A stretch of 64,000 nucleotides of DNA from Diadema setosum (GCA_033980235.1 CM067065.1:28398655-28462654), one strand, 5' to 3'; shown: positions 22,478-33,126, counted from the first letter of the stretch. Notes: generated from the sequence alone by a model not told the origin. Translations and numbers: made by a program.

Positions 22478-22980
22478 AAACAAGTTGCTCGTCATCTAGC
22501 TGTCCAGACGCCAGGATTAAGATACAAGAATCTAAGATCTAGATACAACAAATAAAGATTAGAGAATCATATTTTTTAGAAACAAAACAAAAACAAAAAC
22601 AAAAACAAAACAAAACAACCAACGGCAACGTCGCGGTGAATGCGCGACGCGCTGCAAAGCGGAGCTTCGACGCAATGCAGAGGCCGCAAAACAAAAGCGC
22701 GTTGCTCTTCGAATGATTCATGTGGATGCAAAATAGCTCCAACAGAAATGAAGTTTATCTTAGTCATTGCTTACTGGTGTTTAGTAATATAGGGGACTCA
22801 GGATATAGGGGAGTCTAGGGAGAGACAGTTTTCTTCGTTGTATCCACATTTTGATATAACGCCTGAATTTTTACTTCGAATTTCGTTTTAACGGGATATG
22901 TTATAACGGAAGTGCACTGTAATGATTTTTGTTGTTGTTGTTGTTGTTGTTGTTGTAGAGTTTTGTGCCATGGGAGATTA

Positions 22981-23053
22981 GGCGTTTATTGCATCCACAG
23001 GAATAAGTCCCACCTGCACCTTCACGTGGTGAGGAGCGTTACGGTCAGGCACA
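22981..23053 (+). repeat. Conserved 3' flanking block, copy 2
   Basis: Near-identical partner of 14431-14503, with only a few substitutions over 73 bases. The same order of further matches (CCAACTAACGCAGGG near 23278) follows. A (GTT)n run at 22927-22956 sits just upstream. Confidence 0.72.
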
Positions 23054-23218
23054 ATACAGACCCCATTCTCTCTGGTTTGACGCTATTCAGCTAAACGATT
23101 CTGCCAGTGGCTTTCTGTGATGACAAATTCAAAGTAAAAAAAAAAAAAACTGAAACAATTACTATCGTTGTTGAAAATGTATTCATTTGTTTCTTCGAAC
23201 TGTAAAGTTTGTAAAGAC

Positions 23219-23224
23219 AATAAA
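23219..23224 (+). promoter_or_regulatory. Possible polyadenylation signal AATAAA
   Basis: AATAAA in the context AAGACAATAAACTTGATTTG, about 740 bases after the 26-residue-repeat exon. Plausible but unproven. Confidence 0.35.
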
Positions 23225-25224
23225 CTTGATTTGATTCGGAGGTTCTATACAGAGACGAAAAATCAATTTGTGCCTGCCAACTAACGCAGGGGGGCGACAG
23301 CAGTAGTCAGTAATATTTTACTGCTAGAGAACATTTCGACAAAAAAAAAAAAATTATTGAATCCACGTTGTCCATCCATCCATACTGTTGTTGTTGTTGT
23401 TGTAATCTCAAAGGGAAATTACGTTCGTCTATAATACTATTATGTCACAATGTTCTATACCAACGTACCATTAACTCGACCTACGCAATGTATGGAAAAA
23501 AATGCTTTTATGTGTTTTCTGTTGTTAAGTTATGTTGTTCTATAGCCCAGACGTTAAAATGTTTTATGACACACAAATGCATTTTGATTTATGTGGATTC
23601 ATGATACCCTTAACGTGATTTTTGAGGTGAAATTAATATCTATAAACAATTCATTTTTATGTGATTTTTCGTCTTTTTCTTTTCTTAAGATTACTTGGAT
23701 ACGCCTAGAAAAAGACCTTCTAAACCAAGATTCTGGTGGTGACCTCATCTGTCAATCATTGCTAAAGTACTGATATGTTTTACAAAAGACATTGGAATGC
23801 ACCTTCCCCTCGACCATTACTTAGACGACTCCAGTTATAGATCTCTTTCAAGTTTAGAGTCCAGTCTACCAGAATCGATCCTTGATTAAAAATCTTTGTC
23901 TGGCGATTATTTGTTGGTTTTGAGATGCAGGTCACACTCTTAAATTTCGTCATGGGTATTTACAATATGTATGCATGTTGTCAGAGTTCCGTTAGAAAAT
24001 GTCCGTTGTTTGTGCCTCAAAGAAACGAGGACAGGTAATATAATCAGAGAGAGAGATTGCACAAATACGAAATGAAGACACAATGCCCGTGCGTGGTCAG
24101 TTGAGCAAATGACCTTTTACCACTTTCTAACACGTGAGGGCGTTAGCAACGACCCAAGTCTCTACAATACTACTGATACATATGTACTGCACATGCACAA
24201 ACATGTAATTGAATGGTCTATCGAATCCGGTAATCTAGCAGTTGAATTTCCTGTGACTTAACGTTACCCTATACACATCCTTCTTTGACGATTTCATTGA
24301 AACGGTATCTGAATCCAGATATATCGATAAACAGAATATTTTTTGGAGTTCTTTGTTGCACAACCACACCTCCATGTCGCACGACTATACGGTCCGGTAA
24401 AAAGCGGGGGGATACGACTGGTCGTTTACACACACTGCTCGGACTTCGGGTGGATGTAGGAGGTTAAAAATGGTTGCTCAACTGGCATCTATCAAGCCGT
24501 ACCTTCCTTGCTGTAGTGGCATGGCAATACGGAGGTCGACTGTTTAAATAAGACACCATTAAGATGTGTAGAGCACCACGTGAAACATGGTGCATGAAAA
24601 TTTTCCGTTTCCTTTTTTTTTTTTTTTTTCAAATTTCACCTATTTCGACGTTTTGACGTTTAAGAATAAAACAATTGAGTTGCAAGATGGGTTGAGCGCC
24701 TTTCTAAGAAAAAAAAAGAATATTAGAAAAAAAAATTTTCAGTAAGTCCATCATCAACAAAAAAGTAAATAAATCCTCTTGAGTTAATCCTCAGGTAATG
24801 AAAACTACTGAAGGAATTTGTTCTTTGTTCTTTTTTTAGCCGTTTTTGGACATAACAAATGAGAATCTACGGAAGTGTTTGCGATGACCCTATGTCGCAT
24901 CCCCTCTCTTTCGCCCCCTTTCGCTCTCCATGTTTTCCTCCCTTTCCTTTCTTTTTACATTTCCTATGTAATCTCCACCCCTCTCCATCCACCCACTTCC
25001 CTCAGTGTTATTACCTCCGCCAAGGGAGGATGTTATTATGAACTGGTATATATGGCGCGCTGTTAGCTCAGAAACCCATTTTCATTCGTCTCCAGTTGTT
25101 TCAGTGTATCAAATTTGGCATAAACTATTTTCCAAGGTTATGTTATGTCCATGTTTGGTTCCCTTTGTTCCAGACCTCTACAATTGTATTGTGTTTGCAG
25201 CTGTCATCATCAAAAGGATACACA

Positions 25225-25281
25225 ATGGCGACGAAACGATGTAATTTGTTGGAATTATGCCTGTATATACTTCTCACATAG
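25225..25281 (+). pseudogene. Dead copy of the lectin-gene signal-peptide exon
   Basis: It reads MATKRCNLLELCLYILLT and then TAG, where the intact exon at 42.68 kb has TGG (Trp). The GTAAGT donor of the intact exon is replaced by GTATTA. Upstream (TTGTGTTTGCAG, AAAGGATACA) and intron sequence remain alignable. The stop and the lost donor make it non-functional. Confidence 0.85.
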
Positions 25282-25548
25282 AATGTTAATGTATTAGGGA
25301 ACACAAATCCATAGTATATGGGCGTAGAATTTAAAAGACATTTGTTGAAAAAAAAAAATCAGTTTACTAAATTTGAACAATAACTATGCCATCAAAAGCA
25401 GGATTTCATTCCATTTTGAACTGAAAATCAAACCCCCATTGATTCTGTGAGGTAAGCAAGAATTTTGAAAAAAAAAATTGAGGTGGTGATATTTTCGGAA
25501 AGTACGGAACCGTCAAGGAGTGACGTTATATGCCTTGCATACATGTAT

Positions 25549-26524
25549 ATGAGTATCTGAATGTAAGAACGACCCAAGTTCATGGAAGGTCATTTCGAGT
25601 AAACTAAAAAAAAAAGAACTCCATATCTTTTTTATTTGTCCAATAATATTTTATTTAACTGTGATGGGAAGGCAACATTGTATATACAAATTAGTACATA
25701 CGTGACCCTGCATCACAAAACCAACAAAAAGTCACCAGACATGGATTTTTAGTTAAGGGCAGATATTGAAAGACCGGATTCTAAGCTAAGGTCAAGGGTC
25801 ATTGGTCAAGTTTAAATTGCAAAATGTCACAATTTTCCCCGGGTCTCTGCAGTGCGGGAAAGTATCTTCAAAAAAGTTATGACACACGCGTATTTATAGA
25901 CATCAATTCTGTGAATCTGTTTGGCCATTTTGTTCAAAGGTATAAGGTAAAAATGCTGTCATTTCATTAGTTTCCCCATCTTCTAATATGGTTTGATTGC
26001 TACATTTCTAGTTACTCCTAAATTCAGACCATACATAGGCCTATTCCTAACATGCGCACTGAAAACACGAATTTCTCCACATCTTTCCCCAATAACTTTG
26101 TGTCATTCAAATGGCAGGAACTTGGTTCTTTTACAATATTTGTGTACCTTTCTCCCACTGCTCTAAAGCCTTTTGCTCTTATTTTACTCCCATTCCTTCG
26201 TTTTTCCCAACCCAACTCCTCATCACTGTCCAGCAAGTAGTCATTTTTTTGTGTGTGTGTGTGTGTGTACATGAATAGACCTGGACAAGGAGTGGTGAGA
26301 GAGGGCGCTATAATATGAATGTAAGAATGACCCGAGTCCGGACTTGGGTCATTCTTACATACATATACAATTTCACTCATTCATTTTTTGGGCATTTCCG
26401 GGGGTAATCAGGGTTTATCATTTATACACAAGATGAGTCCATGCATAAGCTACAATTTCCCATGTCAAACTGAATTTGGCCAAAAATTGGACTTGGGGTC
26501 GTTCTTATATTCAGGCATTCATAT
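25549..26524. mobile_element. TIR element family I, copy 1, with nested family B fragment
   Basis: The ends are ATGAGTATCTGAATGTAAGA then ACGACCCAAG at the left, and ACTTGGGGTCGTTCTTATAT then TCAGGCATTCATAT at the right. The interior shares GGTCATTTCGAGTAAAC, GGGCGCTATAATATGAATGT and CATTTATACACAAGATGAGT with copy 2 at 33.1 kb. A family B left end (TGACCCTGCATCACAAAACC) lies at about 25703-25795. An inner hairpin at 26318-26366 has ~22-bp arms. Confidence 0.82.
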
Positions 26525-26907
26525 GTATTACCACACAGATACACACACTCACACACACATGCATACAGGCACGCATATATTACAATCATGAAATCCGTCG
26601 ACAAATTACAGAACTAAAACCCGAATATAACAATTTTTTTTCGCTGTTCTTCATTCCGTATTCTTTCCAATTCTAGCTCTTCTAAAAATACATACAATGT
26701 AATTTAACAATAATAAAGACGATAAAATACATTATCATCTAGATATATATCTCAAACTACACTTTTTTTTTTCAATTCATGTTCTCCTCAGATTTATAAA
26801 CAACATTGCCTTTAGTCTTAGCGTCATCGTTTTTTTTATTCTCCCCCCCCCCCCCCCCGCCTCTCTCTCTCTCTCCCTCTGTAATAGCTGTTTTCGCCCT
26901 GTCTAAG

Positions 26908-27062
26908 GATATAGTGACTATTGTCGACAGGGGTAATGATTCAATCTACATTGCCACCATCGTGGAAGGGATCAGGCTGACAGACCTTATCTTCTCTAGG
27001 ATTCCGGGCGACTTCCGGAGCCCCGAGTTTGTAGCCTACGATCCGGAGGAGAGCACAGTCAC
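26908..27062 (+). pseudogene. Truncated YWTD-type exon of the duplicated lectin gene
   Basis: Encodes DIVTIVDRGNDSIYIATIVE, then IPGDFRSPEFVAYDPEESTV, clearly homologous to exon 2 at 48656. The acceptor tract with the C(n) run is shared, but CTGTCAGGGGAT has become CTGTCTAAGGAT. Homology stops at 27062, where CCGGGGCCCCCGTTTCATGA begins an unrelated repeat, so the second half of the blade is lost. Confidence 0.88.
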
Positions 27063-27310
27063 CGGGGCCCCCGTTTCATGAAGGTAGGAGCGACCGCCGC
27101 GTCAAGTCCTCTATTCGGCGTCAACTTCCACCCTGCAGCGTCAAATTCTAAACCTAAAGCTGCAACGCATTTCATTATAAAGAAAAAAAAAAGTTGACAC
27201 TGCATGATCGACGTCAAAATATTGCTTAAGAGGCAAAACAAAAATTGACGCTGCTCAGAATGAGCGTCAGAATTTGTTGCAGGACATGTTCCAGCGACAA
27301 CTTTACATTA
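27063..27310. mobile_element. Repeat insertion with reiterated GCGTCAA motifs
   Basis: It starts CCGGGGCCCCCGTTTCATGA exactly where exon homology ends. GCGTCAA/TTGACG motifs recur about six times (27097, 27117, 27139, 27191, 27211, 27245), ending near TGAGCGTCAGAATTTGTTGC. No right terminus with matching inverted repeat is visible, so the limits are uncertain. Confidence 0.45.
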
Positions 27311-27672
27311 CTATGCTATGATAACACAACTATGATGGCCTAGCTGCCTACCTTTAGCTTCTCCATGATAATGCCATCGCTTTAGGGAGAGGACTTTTTT
27401 TTTTAATGGGGGGGGGGGGGGGGAGATTAAATCCCCTTTGTTAGATTTGATATTATTCTAGACTCTATATGAATTAGGTCTATGATGATTATGTAGGCCT
27501 AAGTCTACACACATTACGAGATAATGATTCAGTCCTGCCAGAATGGTGCACATCATAGATAAACTGGAAGGAGGCCAGTTTTATAGTGCCTTGGCACAAA
27601 CTGTCATCATTCTGTGTATCCTTGTCTGCTGGTAGGAGTTGAAATACATAGATTTAAAGAGTGTGTGAGATA

Positions 27673-27714
<42 letters not shown>

Positions 27715-27718
<4 letters not shown>

Positions 27719-27963
27719 GTGTTTGTTCGCAAAACCCGATAAGTCCATATTTGCCAAATGGAGATATTTGCGATTAAAGGTCAAGAAAAATAAAGAAAAT
27801 AATAAGAAAGTTTTTGCTTCTTTTGACCATAACTTCAAAAATGTACCTTTAGATGTAGTGACCAATATATCGTTTAAAAGGTATTATTCTGTACTTTATG
27901 ACAGAGACCGTACTTCAAAATCTTCGAAAATGGACTTATCGGTTTTTGCAAACAAACTCTTCA
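27715..27963. mobile_element. TIR element family A, copy 4, inside (TA)n
   Basis: TGAAGTGTTTGTTCGCAAAA at the left and TTTTGCAAACAAACTCTTCA at the right. It is preceded by (TA)n at 27671-27714. Confidence 0.9.
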
Positions 27964-28020
27964 TATATAAGTGAATTAAAAATCATACACCATACTGAAT
28001 ACAATTATGTAGCATAAGTG

Positions 28021-28415
28021 TTAAAGGGATGGTACAGTATTGTTGGAGATGAGAATTGGGCTTTTAACTTTTTGCGAGATACCAAGGAAACGCTTTTGAT
28101 ATAGTACAGGGCAAACTATTCGAAAAGAAATTCAAAGTTTATTTTGATGACAATCGGGTTTGGAATGACTGAAACATCCAAAAACAAAGTAAAACAAAGC
28201 GATCATAATAAAGCGTGGGTCCCACACTTTATTAGAATCGCTCTTTTTGATATCTCAGCCATATGAAAACCAATTTTCATCAAATTTTAATAAACGTTAA
28301 ATTCCTCATAGAATTACTTGCTCTTTCATATTTCCCAAGAGGTTTCTCATTATCTCACCAAAAAATGTTAGAAACCTGAAATTAGATCTCAACCAAAACT
28401 GTACCATCCCTTTAA
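28021..28415. mobile_element. TTAA-flanked TIR element family D, copy 1
   Basis: TTAAAGGGATGGTACAGTAT at the left and ACTGTACCATCCCTTTAA at the right. TTAA on both sides is consistent with piggyBac-type target duplication. It is about 390 bp and non-coding. Relatives are at 35.83 and 44.22 kb, with a broken one around 51.1-51.65 kb. Confidence 0.85.
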
Positions 28416-28480
28416 TTGTGAGTCAGATCTACCGCACAAATGCTGTACGTGTTGAGACGGTATGTTCGTTTTCTTTTCAG

Positions 28481-28942
28481 CTTACTGCCCCGAGGGACGG
28501 CCGGCCAACGATCCTTCGTAGGCATCATGCTACAAGTACAGCGGCAACGACGCCAAATCCTGGGAGGAAGCGGTGGCCAGCTGTCAGGGCGAAGGGGGAA
28601 CTCTGGTCAAACTCAATACAGTAGAGAAGGTCCAAGAGCTGCAACGTTTCTTAACCGTCCAACGCATTACCTTGACCGACAGTTCCTGGATCTGGATGGG
28701 GCTCAACGACAGAGACAACGAGGGCCAGTACGTATGGGCTGGTGAGGATGGAACATGATAAACTGTCTCCAGCGAAAGCAGTCTGTGGAACAAACCATCG
28801 CAGCCCGACAATTACGGCTCGTCGTGGGGACCCGGCGAGGACTGTGTAGAATTTAATGGAAAACTCGGAGGGTTCAACGACGATAAGTGTGGGGCGATAC
28901 GGTCTTACAATCATGTGCGAGGCGCCTCAAACGTCCTCTTAA
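28481..28942 (+). pseudogene. C-type lectin domain exon, inactivated, with native stop
   Basis: After acceptor TTCTTTTCAG (phase 1) a whole CTLD lies in one exon: YCPEGRPANDPS, ASCYKYSGNDAKSWEEAVAS, GGTLVKLNTVEKVQELQRFL, WIWMGLNDRDNEGQYVWAGE, SLWNKPSQPDNYG, GEDCVEFNGKLGGFNDDKC. It has the WIGL-like core, a QPD sugar-site triplet and a WND-like FND. It is broken by a TAG after ANDPS, by TGA-TAA after GEDGT, and by a frameshifting insertion near 28910. The corrected frame would end MCEAPQTSS and stop at 28940-28942, so this was the last exon. It belongs to the decayed lectin gene. No equivalent lies in the intact gene before the window ends. Confidence 0.9.
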
Positions 28943-29053
28943 ATACAGGAAGTCAGAACATGAAGTACAAATATGTAATTCCACCTCTTCACAGCCATAG
29001 TACAGGATTCTATTAGAGCAAAATTCATTTTAAATGGGGGCATTCAATAGTTA
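28862..29053 (+). repeat. Inverted repeat, left arm
   Basis: From GAAAACTCGGAGGGTTCAAC to GGCATTCAATAG this is reverse-complementary to 29502-30876 once the two insertions there are removed. It includes the end of the CTLD exon and about 110 bp of 3' flank (AATACAGGAAGTCAGAACAT, GCAAAATTCATTTTAA). The 448-bp spacer contains a (GT)n run at 29213-29242. Confidence 0.9.
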
Positions 29054-29208
29054 ACCTTTCACAATGTTGAATATTCCCATAGTTTCGTATATCTTTCATT
29101 CCTATCCTCGTCAAAGATGGTACCGGATGAAAGATTGCGAAATAAGGAAAAAAACTACGACCTCGTTTTCATGGATACCGATGTGCTGGCTTGTGTAAGC
29201 AGGCTACA

Positions 29209-29241
<33 letters not shown>

Positions 29242-29556
29242 ACTTGCTTTGGGGCTTGTCCTTATATTGAATAAAGATTATTGTTTGTAAACTTCCCTTA
29301 CTTTAAAAAACAACAGGAAAAGAAATCAATGTGTGTCATTCCGTCTAATCCATATCAGTCTATTCAAATCAATCAGAAGTGCGTAGTGAAGTAAAGATGC
29401 ATGTAATTGAAAAGCTAAAACAGGCAAATCAATCCACGCGTGCGTGTGACAAACTTTGTGAACATGACGCGATCACTCATGAGGCGAGCGTGTCGTCGGC
29501 GGTCATTGAATGCCGCCAATTAAAATGAATTTTGCTGTAATAAAATCCTATACTAT

Positions 29557-30187
29557 GTGACCCGCTACAACAAAAGGATCCTAAAGTCGCTGAAGGCTAA
29601 GCCGAGAAAATTGAGTTTGGAGTCACATCATCAAAATTGGTCAAAACAATCGGATTTCTGTTTGAGGCATAATTTTGTAGTCTGTTTTGTCCATCATCTG
29701 CCAAAATTTCGAAGCTAAATGATCAAAGGAAAGGCAAGAAATTTGCATTTTTCTGGGCCATGATTTTCCGACTTTCAATGTAAGAGAAACGTGTCCGAAG
29801 ATTTGGATTTAGCGCCACAGCTAGACTCCGCCCCTAGCAACGAGGGAGTGATCTTATTGGACAGTGCGTGACATCCTGATTACCGATTGGTCGTGCGTAG
29901 ACCATGGCGGAGGTCGCTAGGAGCGTGCCTTCTATTGTCAAGCGGTGAAAACTGTCTCGCCTCCCCATGACCACGATAGCGTCGGAAGGACAACTTTGAA
30001 GACGTTTTTCTCGAAACTCTGATTTCCTCAACCACCGCTGATAAAATCATTGATATCTCGGCAACGGAGTACTTTTATGAGTTGAGCTATATATGAAATT
30101 AAAGTAGAAGAGTACGGGAATAACATCATGCCATTTTCAGAAAATTGTCCTCCCCGACTTTCGGATCCTTTTGTTGTAGCGGGTCAC
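29557..30187. mobile_element. TIR element J (GTGACCCGCTACAAC ends, 4-bp target duplication CTAT)
   Basis: GTGACCCGCTACAACAAAAG at the left and CTTTTGTTGTAGCGGGTCAC at the right. CTAT flanks both sides (29553-29556 and 30188-30191) and is single in the inverted-repeat partner. It is about 630 bp and non-coding. Its first and last six bases match family B. Confidence 0.92.
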
Positions 30188-30235
30188 CTATAGTTGTGCA
30201 GAGGTGGAATCATTTCATGTTCTGATTTCCTGTAT

Positions 30236-30801
30236 TTAAAGGACAAGTTTACCTTCATGAACATAAGGATTGAGAGAATGTAGCAATATTAGTAGAACAC
30301 ATCATTGAAAGTTTGAAGAAAATCGGACAATCCGTTCAAAGTTATGAATTTTTGAAGTTTTTGTGCAGTCACCGCTGGATGAGAAGACTACTGCACTGTA
30401 TGATGTCACATACGTACAACAATATAAGGAAAATTTAAAGAGAATTTCACAAAATGTCATCTTTTCAAAAAAGTACACATTCCCTCGACTCGTTACTGAC
30501 ATATGTTATGGGTAATATTATTCCCACTGCCTTTAGAAAGAGGCAAGTCAAGTGCTCTTTCATCATGCGAAAAAAGTGAAAATATGTTGAATTTTCTTTA
30601 CATTTTCTTTATACTGTTGTACTCATATGACATAACGAGCCTCAGTAGTCTCCTCATCCAGCGGTTCCAACACAAAAGTTTTAAAAATTCATAACTTTTG
30701 CATCGATTTTCCAATTTTCCTCAAACTTTCACTGATGTGTTCTACTAATATTGCTGCATTCTCTTAATCCTTATGTTAATGAAGGTGAACTTGTCCTTTA
30801 A
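30236..30801. mobile_element. TTAA-flanked TIR element F with ~150-bp inverted ends
   Basis: TTAAAGGACAAGTTTACCTT and AAGGTGAACTTGTCCTTTAA are the ends. The inverted similarity runs deep: GTAGAACACATCATTGAAAG near 30293 pairs with CTTTCACTGATGTGTTCTAC near 30726, and the CCGCTGGATGAG region pairs too. The partner arm has a single TTAA at this point (28938-28942 region), confirming target duplication of TTAA as in piggyBac-type transposition. Confidence 0.92.
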
Positions 30802-30876
30802 GAGGACGTTCGAGGCGCCTCGCACATGTAAGACCGTGTCTCCCCACACTTATCGTCGTTGAACCCTCCGAGTTTA
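30802..30876 (-). pseudogene. Inverted fragment of the CTLD terminal exon
   Basis: On the minus strand it reads KLGGFNDDKCGETRSYMCEA then PRTSS and stop, the intact form of the same 3' end that is frameshifted at 28.9 kb. Only the last ~25 codons are present, so it is a fragment. It shows the reading frame before the four-base insertion in the other arm. Confidence 0.9.
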
Positions 30877-31356
30877 CTGTCGTATATGCGATTTTCGAGT
30901 ATTAAAAGAATGATATTTCGACATAATCACATTAAAAGTTTACCCATTTTTCAATCATGATTGCTTCGCCTTTATGTCTGGCATTTCCAAAAAAATATTT
31001 GTAGTACGTCAGACTTTCATTCTTACTCTGACGTGTGATGTTCGTTGTTTAGTTAACCTTTCACATTGTTTCTTTTTTCAAAATTCTATTCTTTTACTGT
31101 GATCTTATTTCATATGAATGCAAATTTCATGATTTCTCTGTGGGATTCAAAATACTGTATCATTATCGCAGGTACCTAAACTAAACAACGAACACCATCT
31201 TTGGAAAAGCTGGACTTGGGAGTATTCAAATGGAGCGTGGAAGGGGATTGGGGTAGGTGACAACTAGTGGTGAATATCATTCGGATGTCATACCGTTAAT
31301 ATGCAATTAGACATTTGAACGTTCAGAAGAACTTGTTTGTTTTCGTCAAATGTTAA

Positions 31357-32477
31357 CATAGGATTTCCCGGGCAATTTCGCACTTTTGTCAGTCCATTTG
31401 ATAGAAGGTTCATTCATTTAGCAAAAACTCATCTTTATCGCACAGTCTGTCTTTCAAAATTGCAACTTGTTCATTCAATCTAGCATTTCGAACAATGAAA
31501 TTTGCACATGTGGCTTTCGAATTCGTAGAAAGGGCATTCAAATTGGCTGGTACTCTACGTTCATTCAAATTCGCCCCCAATCGCCGAAAAGGGTCATGTG
31601 AGTCATTCAATTTCGCGAATGGGCAGTCAAATTCCAAACATTTTCATCAAAATTAACGTCATATTACTTCTTTTTTACAAAGATGAGAATATTTAAACGT
31701 GTGCATTTCTATGTGACTTTTTGTTTCATCCACACGCTGTTAAGCAGTTAAAGTATCATATCTTTGACCCTATATAATTCGAGTTTCTTTCATACATGTC
31801 ATTATAGGCCTATATCTACCAATACTACAGATTAACTTCATCTTCTCACAGTCATGACAGCACAAGTTAGATACAGACGTATATCTCACGGAGACAGAAA
31901 AAGAATTATAGGAACATTTGATGATCAAAACCTGGACTTCCTAGAACTGGCCGACACACTCGGAATAAAGCGCTCAACGGCCAGATAAGTTGTGGCTACA
32001 TGCATCTTCGGACTAGGAGATTTCAATAAACACATTGAAAAAAAAAACTGTTGCCAAAATCTCTAAAACAAATAGTAAAATATGGAATGTACTGATGTTT
32101 TCAAAACAATAACTACGTTGAAAAAAAAAATAAATAAAGAAAGAAGCATAAACATGTGTGCTATATTCACCCCAAAAGATGTTAAATTAGATGCCAAAAA
32201 ATGAATTCGAATGAACGAGCGCAGCATATACGTGATACTATACTCACGCTAAATTGAATGAACGAATATCGAAATGGTGCTTGTTTCACGAATTTCAATT
32301 AAAAGCGTGCTAATTAGAATGAGGTTAAAGGTAATTTGAATGCTCCAAAATGAATTTGAGTGAATAGATCATAAAATTGAAATACCGAACATGTCATCTA
32401 CGCTAAATTTTGCTAAATTGAATGCAGCAATAAGGACTTAGACTGACAAAAGTGCGAAATTGGCCGAGAAAACCTAT
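31357..32477. mobile_element. Foldback element FB2 carrying a transposase-like exon
   Basis: The ends are inverted: ATAGGATTTCCCGGGCAATT then TCGCACTTTTGTCAGTC at the left, and GACTGACAAAAGTGCGAAAT then TGGCCGAGAAAACCTAT at the right. The left arm contains TTCATTCAA(A/T)TTCGC-like units (31410, 31468, 31535, 31560, 31603). The right arm contains the complementary AAATTGAATGAACG-like units (32180-32420). The middle holds a short coding segment with helix-turn-helix character. The outermost ATAGGTTTTC matches FB4. Confidence 0.85.
31854..31988 (+). CDS. Helix-turn-helix-like transposase N-terminal fragment (44 aa)
   Basis: The ATG follows acceptor-like CTTCTCACAG and opens 44 codons: MTAQVRYRRISHGDRKRIIG then TFDDQNLDFLELADTLGIKR and STAR, stop. 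The pattern RKRII..F.....D...LA..LGIKRSTAR resembles the helix-turn-helix start of paired-like transposases (Tc1/IS630-type and relatives). The family link is from the motif only. After TAA the frame would continue VVATCIFGLGDF, so the stop may be a mutation or a lost splice donor (AGATAAGT). It lies in the loop of FB2, exactly where an autonomous element would keep its gene. No DDE catalytic part is seen. Confidence 0.6.
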   Translation: MTAQVRYRRISHGDRKRIIGTFDDQNLDFLELADTLGIKRSTAR

Positions 32478-32539
32478 AGTTATGAATTAAGCAAGAAATC
32501 GCAAAATAGCTACATGTATGTGCTTTCCAAAGTAGATAA

Positions 32540-32910
32540 GACTGTTCGACAATTTTGTTGACCGCGCATACAGTACTTGCGGTCACCGAACCGTCATATA
32601 TCACAAATATTACGCGAAACGTAAATGCGCCCGATATACGACAGTTGACCGCGCGCACTCTGAATCGTACATGTATATTATAATCTTGTTTTAACTCTTA
32701 TAACGCCTATGGATAAATCAACAAAATAAAATGACAAGTCTATATACAAGTGATAATTTCACCAAAAATATATGTTTTGAGAAACTGTAAATTTCGCAAT
32801 ATGTATAAAGGAATGTCCACTATCAAAGTAACTGAAAGTCCCAAGATCGAAAATTTGACCGAAAATCGGGATATACGACGGTTCGGATGGCCGTTGCTGT
32901 CGATGTGATC
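32540..32910. mobile_element. Degenerate relative of the GC-rich TIR element (family G)
   Basis: TTGACCGCGCATACAGTACT then TGCGGTCACCGAACCGTC near 32560-32605, GTTGACCGCGCGCACTCTGA near 32644, and ATACGACGGTTCGGATGGCC near 32873 echo the internal and terminal motifs of the 20.07-kb element. Boundaries are unclear. Confidence 0.55.
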
Positions 32911-33126
32911 ACAGTTCGATATTACGTGAAGCAATTCTTTTACATTACTAGGCACTTGCAATAAAATTTTAAAGGTTAACTACAATGTATGTTGGCAAAC
33001 TTTTAATACCGAAATACAATATGTATTACATGTGTGACTCGCATTGCATCGCATCGCATTGGGTAAGTCAGGTGTACTTCCATTTCAGGTTCCATTTCAA
33101 AGTTTATTTCATTTTTTGACAAAATA

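Larger units (their letters stand above)
23880..27062 (+). repeat. Segmental duplication, decayed copy (partner 36.47-48.81 kb)
   Basis: Ordered blocks match the lectin-gene region: 23936-24040 with 36535-36640; 24120-24560 with 37395-37770 (GGTAAAAAGC, CACAACCAC); 25060-25460 with 42560-42930; 26540-26700 with 43000-43140; 26770-27062 with 48535-48812. Gaps in the partner are filled by LINE, TIR and foldback insertions. Both copies carry the tail of the same family B element (23895-23934 and 35555-36534), so that insertion predates the duplication. Confidence 0.82.
29502..30876 (-). repeat. Inverted repeat, right arm, split by two TIR insertions
   Basis: Reverse-complement partner of 28862-29053 in three pieces: 29502-29556, 30188-30239 and 30798-30876. 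The pieces are separated by element J and element F, each with a readable target duplication. Confidence 0.9.
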
